Positions 6,447 through 7,413 of a stretch of DNA of 7,413 nucleotides are shown here, piece by piece (the stretch's first letter is position 1; every line of letters starts with the position of its first letter). A program made the translations under genes and the position numbers. Under the pieces are notes generated by a model. The model was not told where the DNA came from, did not search any database, and was given only the letters and a program-made list of their open reading frames with translations. This stretch comes from an uncultured Treponema sp. (GTDB lineage: Bacteria; Spirochaetota; Spirochaetia; Treponematales; Treponemataceae), in assembly GCA_947165795.1 (NCBI GenBank), contig CAMVBP010000098.1:1-7413 (forward strand), in the 5' to 3' direction.

Positions 6447-7413
6447 TTACTTAATCAACAATTCAGCGAAGGATTTAAGGGCGCCTGTCATTTCGCCGGA
6501 GAGAACAGTCTTAGCCAGTTTCTTACCAAGCTGTACTCCCTCCTGATCGAAACTGTTCACATTCCATACAAATCCCTGGAACATAACCTTGTTTTCGTAG
6601 TGAGCAAGCAGAGCTCCAAGGCTCTTTGGATTAAGCTGTGCGCCGTAAATCAGGCTTGATGGACGTCCACCGGCAAATGCCTTGTTTGGATTCTCGTCTG
6701 ATTTTCCGCAGGCGAAAGCAACAATCTGAGCTGTAACGTTAGCGCAGAGTTTAACCTGGCTTGTTGAATCTTCAATTACTACATCTTCGCCAGTCTGGTT
6801 CTCGCGGAATGCGATGAACTGGAGAGGAATGATGTCTGTTCCCTGATGGAGAAGCTGATAGAATGAGTGCTGACCGTTTGTTCCCGGTTCACCAAAAATT
6901 ACAGGACCAGTTACGTAGCCAAGTGGCTTACCATCGCGGTTTACGCTCTTTCCGTTAGATTCCATATCAAGCTGCTGAAGGTGAGCCGGGAAGCGGCTGA
7001 GTGCCTGGCTGTATGGAAGAATTGCTGTTGCAGGATATTCCTGAACATTTCTCTCGTAAACACCAATGAGGGCATCCATAAGAGCAGCGTTCTTTGTGAT
7101 GTCTTTGTTCAAAGAAAGCTTATCTTCTTCTGCGGCACCGTCGAGAAATTCCTGGAATACCTTTGGTCCGAAAGCGAGGCTCAAAACAGCTCCACCTACT
7201 CCAGAAGTTGAAGAGTAACGGCCACCGATATAATCATCCATATAGAAAGCAGCCATGTAGTCAGGGTTGTGAGCGAGAGGAGATGTCTCAGATGTTACAG
7301 CAATCATGTGCTTGCTTGCATCACAACCGGCCTTTTTAATAAAGTCTTTTACAAAGCTTTCGTTTGTAAGAGTTTCCAAAGTTGTTCCTGATTTAGAAAC
7401 AAGAATGAAAATT
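6447..7413 (-). CDS. pgi: Glucose-6-phosphate isomerase, C-terminal part, cut by the right edge
   Basis: This cytoplasmic glycolytic enzyme interconverts glucose 6-phosphate and fructose 6-phosphate. About 321 C-terminal residues are visible; the frame runs without a stop to the window edge. The TTG at 7377-7379 is an internal leucine codon, because the in-frame residues before it complete the sugar-phosphate motif SKSGTTLET (7371-7397). Other hallmarks are YIGGRYSSTSG, with its Arg at 7218-7220; GEPGTNGQH, with the catalytic-base Glu at 6888-6890; QLLHQG, with His at 6846-6848; and FDQEGVQLGKK, with the active-site Lys at 6522-6524. All residues expected for activity in this part are present. 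The long GEPGTNGQH form suggests a full length of roughly 530 residues, so about 200 N-terminal residues lie outside. The gene is visibly richer in G and C than its neighbours, as often seen for highly expressed housekeeping genes. It has its own terminator and is probably not part of the signalling operon. Confidence 0.97.
   Translation of the reverse strand, partial: IFILVSKSGTTLETLTNESFVKDFIKKAGCDASKHMIAVTSETSPLAHNPDYMAAFYMDDYIGGRYSSTSGVGGAVLSLAFGPKVFQEFLDGAAEEDKLSLNKDITKNAALMDALIGVYERNVQEYPATAILPYSQALSRFPAHLQQLDMESNGKSVNRDGKPLGYVTGPVIFGEPGTNGQHSFYQLLHQGTDIIPLQFIAFRENQTGEDVVIEDSTSQVKLCANVTAQIVAFACGKSDENPNKAFAGGRPSSLIYGAQLNPKSLGALLAHYENKVMFQGFVWNVNSFDQEGVQLGKKLAKTVLSGEMTGALKSFAELLIK

Noticed and set aside
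6519..6548. Possible defect in the isomerase C-terminal signature (GVQLGK instead of GVELGK)
   Set aside because: The Glu-to-Gln change is outside the key catalytic residues; the active-site Lys and the FDQ part are kept, so no loss of function is inferred.
6426..7211. Plus-strand open frames at 6426-6659 and 6867-7211
   Set aside because: They are antisense to the highly conserved isomerase coding region and have no recognisable domain.
7377..7379. TTG as the start of the isomerase gene
   Set aside because: The frame stays open to the window edge, and the residues before it form the conserved SKSGTT motif. The TTG is an internal Leu codon of a truncated gene.
1..7413. CRISPR array, tRNA or rRNA, insertion sequence ends, attachment sites
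   Set aside because: No spaced direct repeats, clover-leaf sequence, terminal inverted repeats or transposase motifs were seen. The only recurring sequence is the propeller blade coding pattern.

Overview
The window looks like a piece of a host-associated, low-GC Gram-negative bacterium. A Treponema-like spirochaete is my best guess. It rests on the glucose-6-phosphate isomerase type, the style of the membrane sensor proteins and the codon use, not on a marker gene. All recognisable genes lie on the minus strand, so transcription runs from high to low coordinates. No RNA gene, CRISPR array, insertion sequence or phage gene was seen, and every gap between genes is shorter than 300 bases.

Layout in the direction of transcription. 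The right edge (7413 down to 6447) holds the C-terminal part of glucose-6-phosphate isomerase (pgi), cut by the window end. A strong hairpin terminator follows (6370-6415). Directly behind it is a candidate promoter with a perfect TATAAT -10 box (6334-6362). Next come three tightly packed genes. The first (6309-4162) is an HD-GYP phosphodiesterase with an ECF-transporter-like membrane domain, a periplasmic sensor domain and a HAMP linker. The second (4184 or 4172 down to 180) is a 1334-residue hybrid-histidine-kinase-like protein with two predicted seven-bladed propellers. The third (187 down to the left edge) is the start of an integral membrane protein. Both junctions between these genes overlap, which suggests one operon with translational coupling.

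The main discovery candidate is the large sensor. It has the full layout of a propeller-type hybrid two-component sensor: signal peptide, 14 propeller blades, Y_Y_Y domain, membrane segment, HisKA, HATPase, receiver and Hpt. The residues that carry phosphate appear to be lost or altered at every relay step. The H-box histidine is Lys816, the receiver has lost its conserved lysine and part of its acidic pair, and the Hpt histidine position is Gly1271. The ATP-binding boxes look intact and the frame is open from end to end. This suggests a maintained pseudo-phosphorelay that signals by shape or by protein contact rather than by phosphotransfer. It is encoded directly after, and overlapping, an apparently fully active c-di-GMP phosphodiesterase. 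A plausible but unproven model is a membrane signalling module in which the dead kinase senses a periplasmic ligand, perhaps a glycan, and tunes the HD-GYP protein or the third membrane protein.
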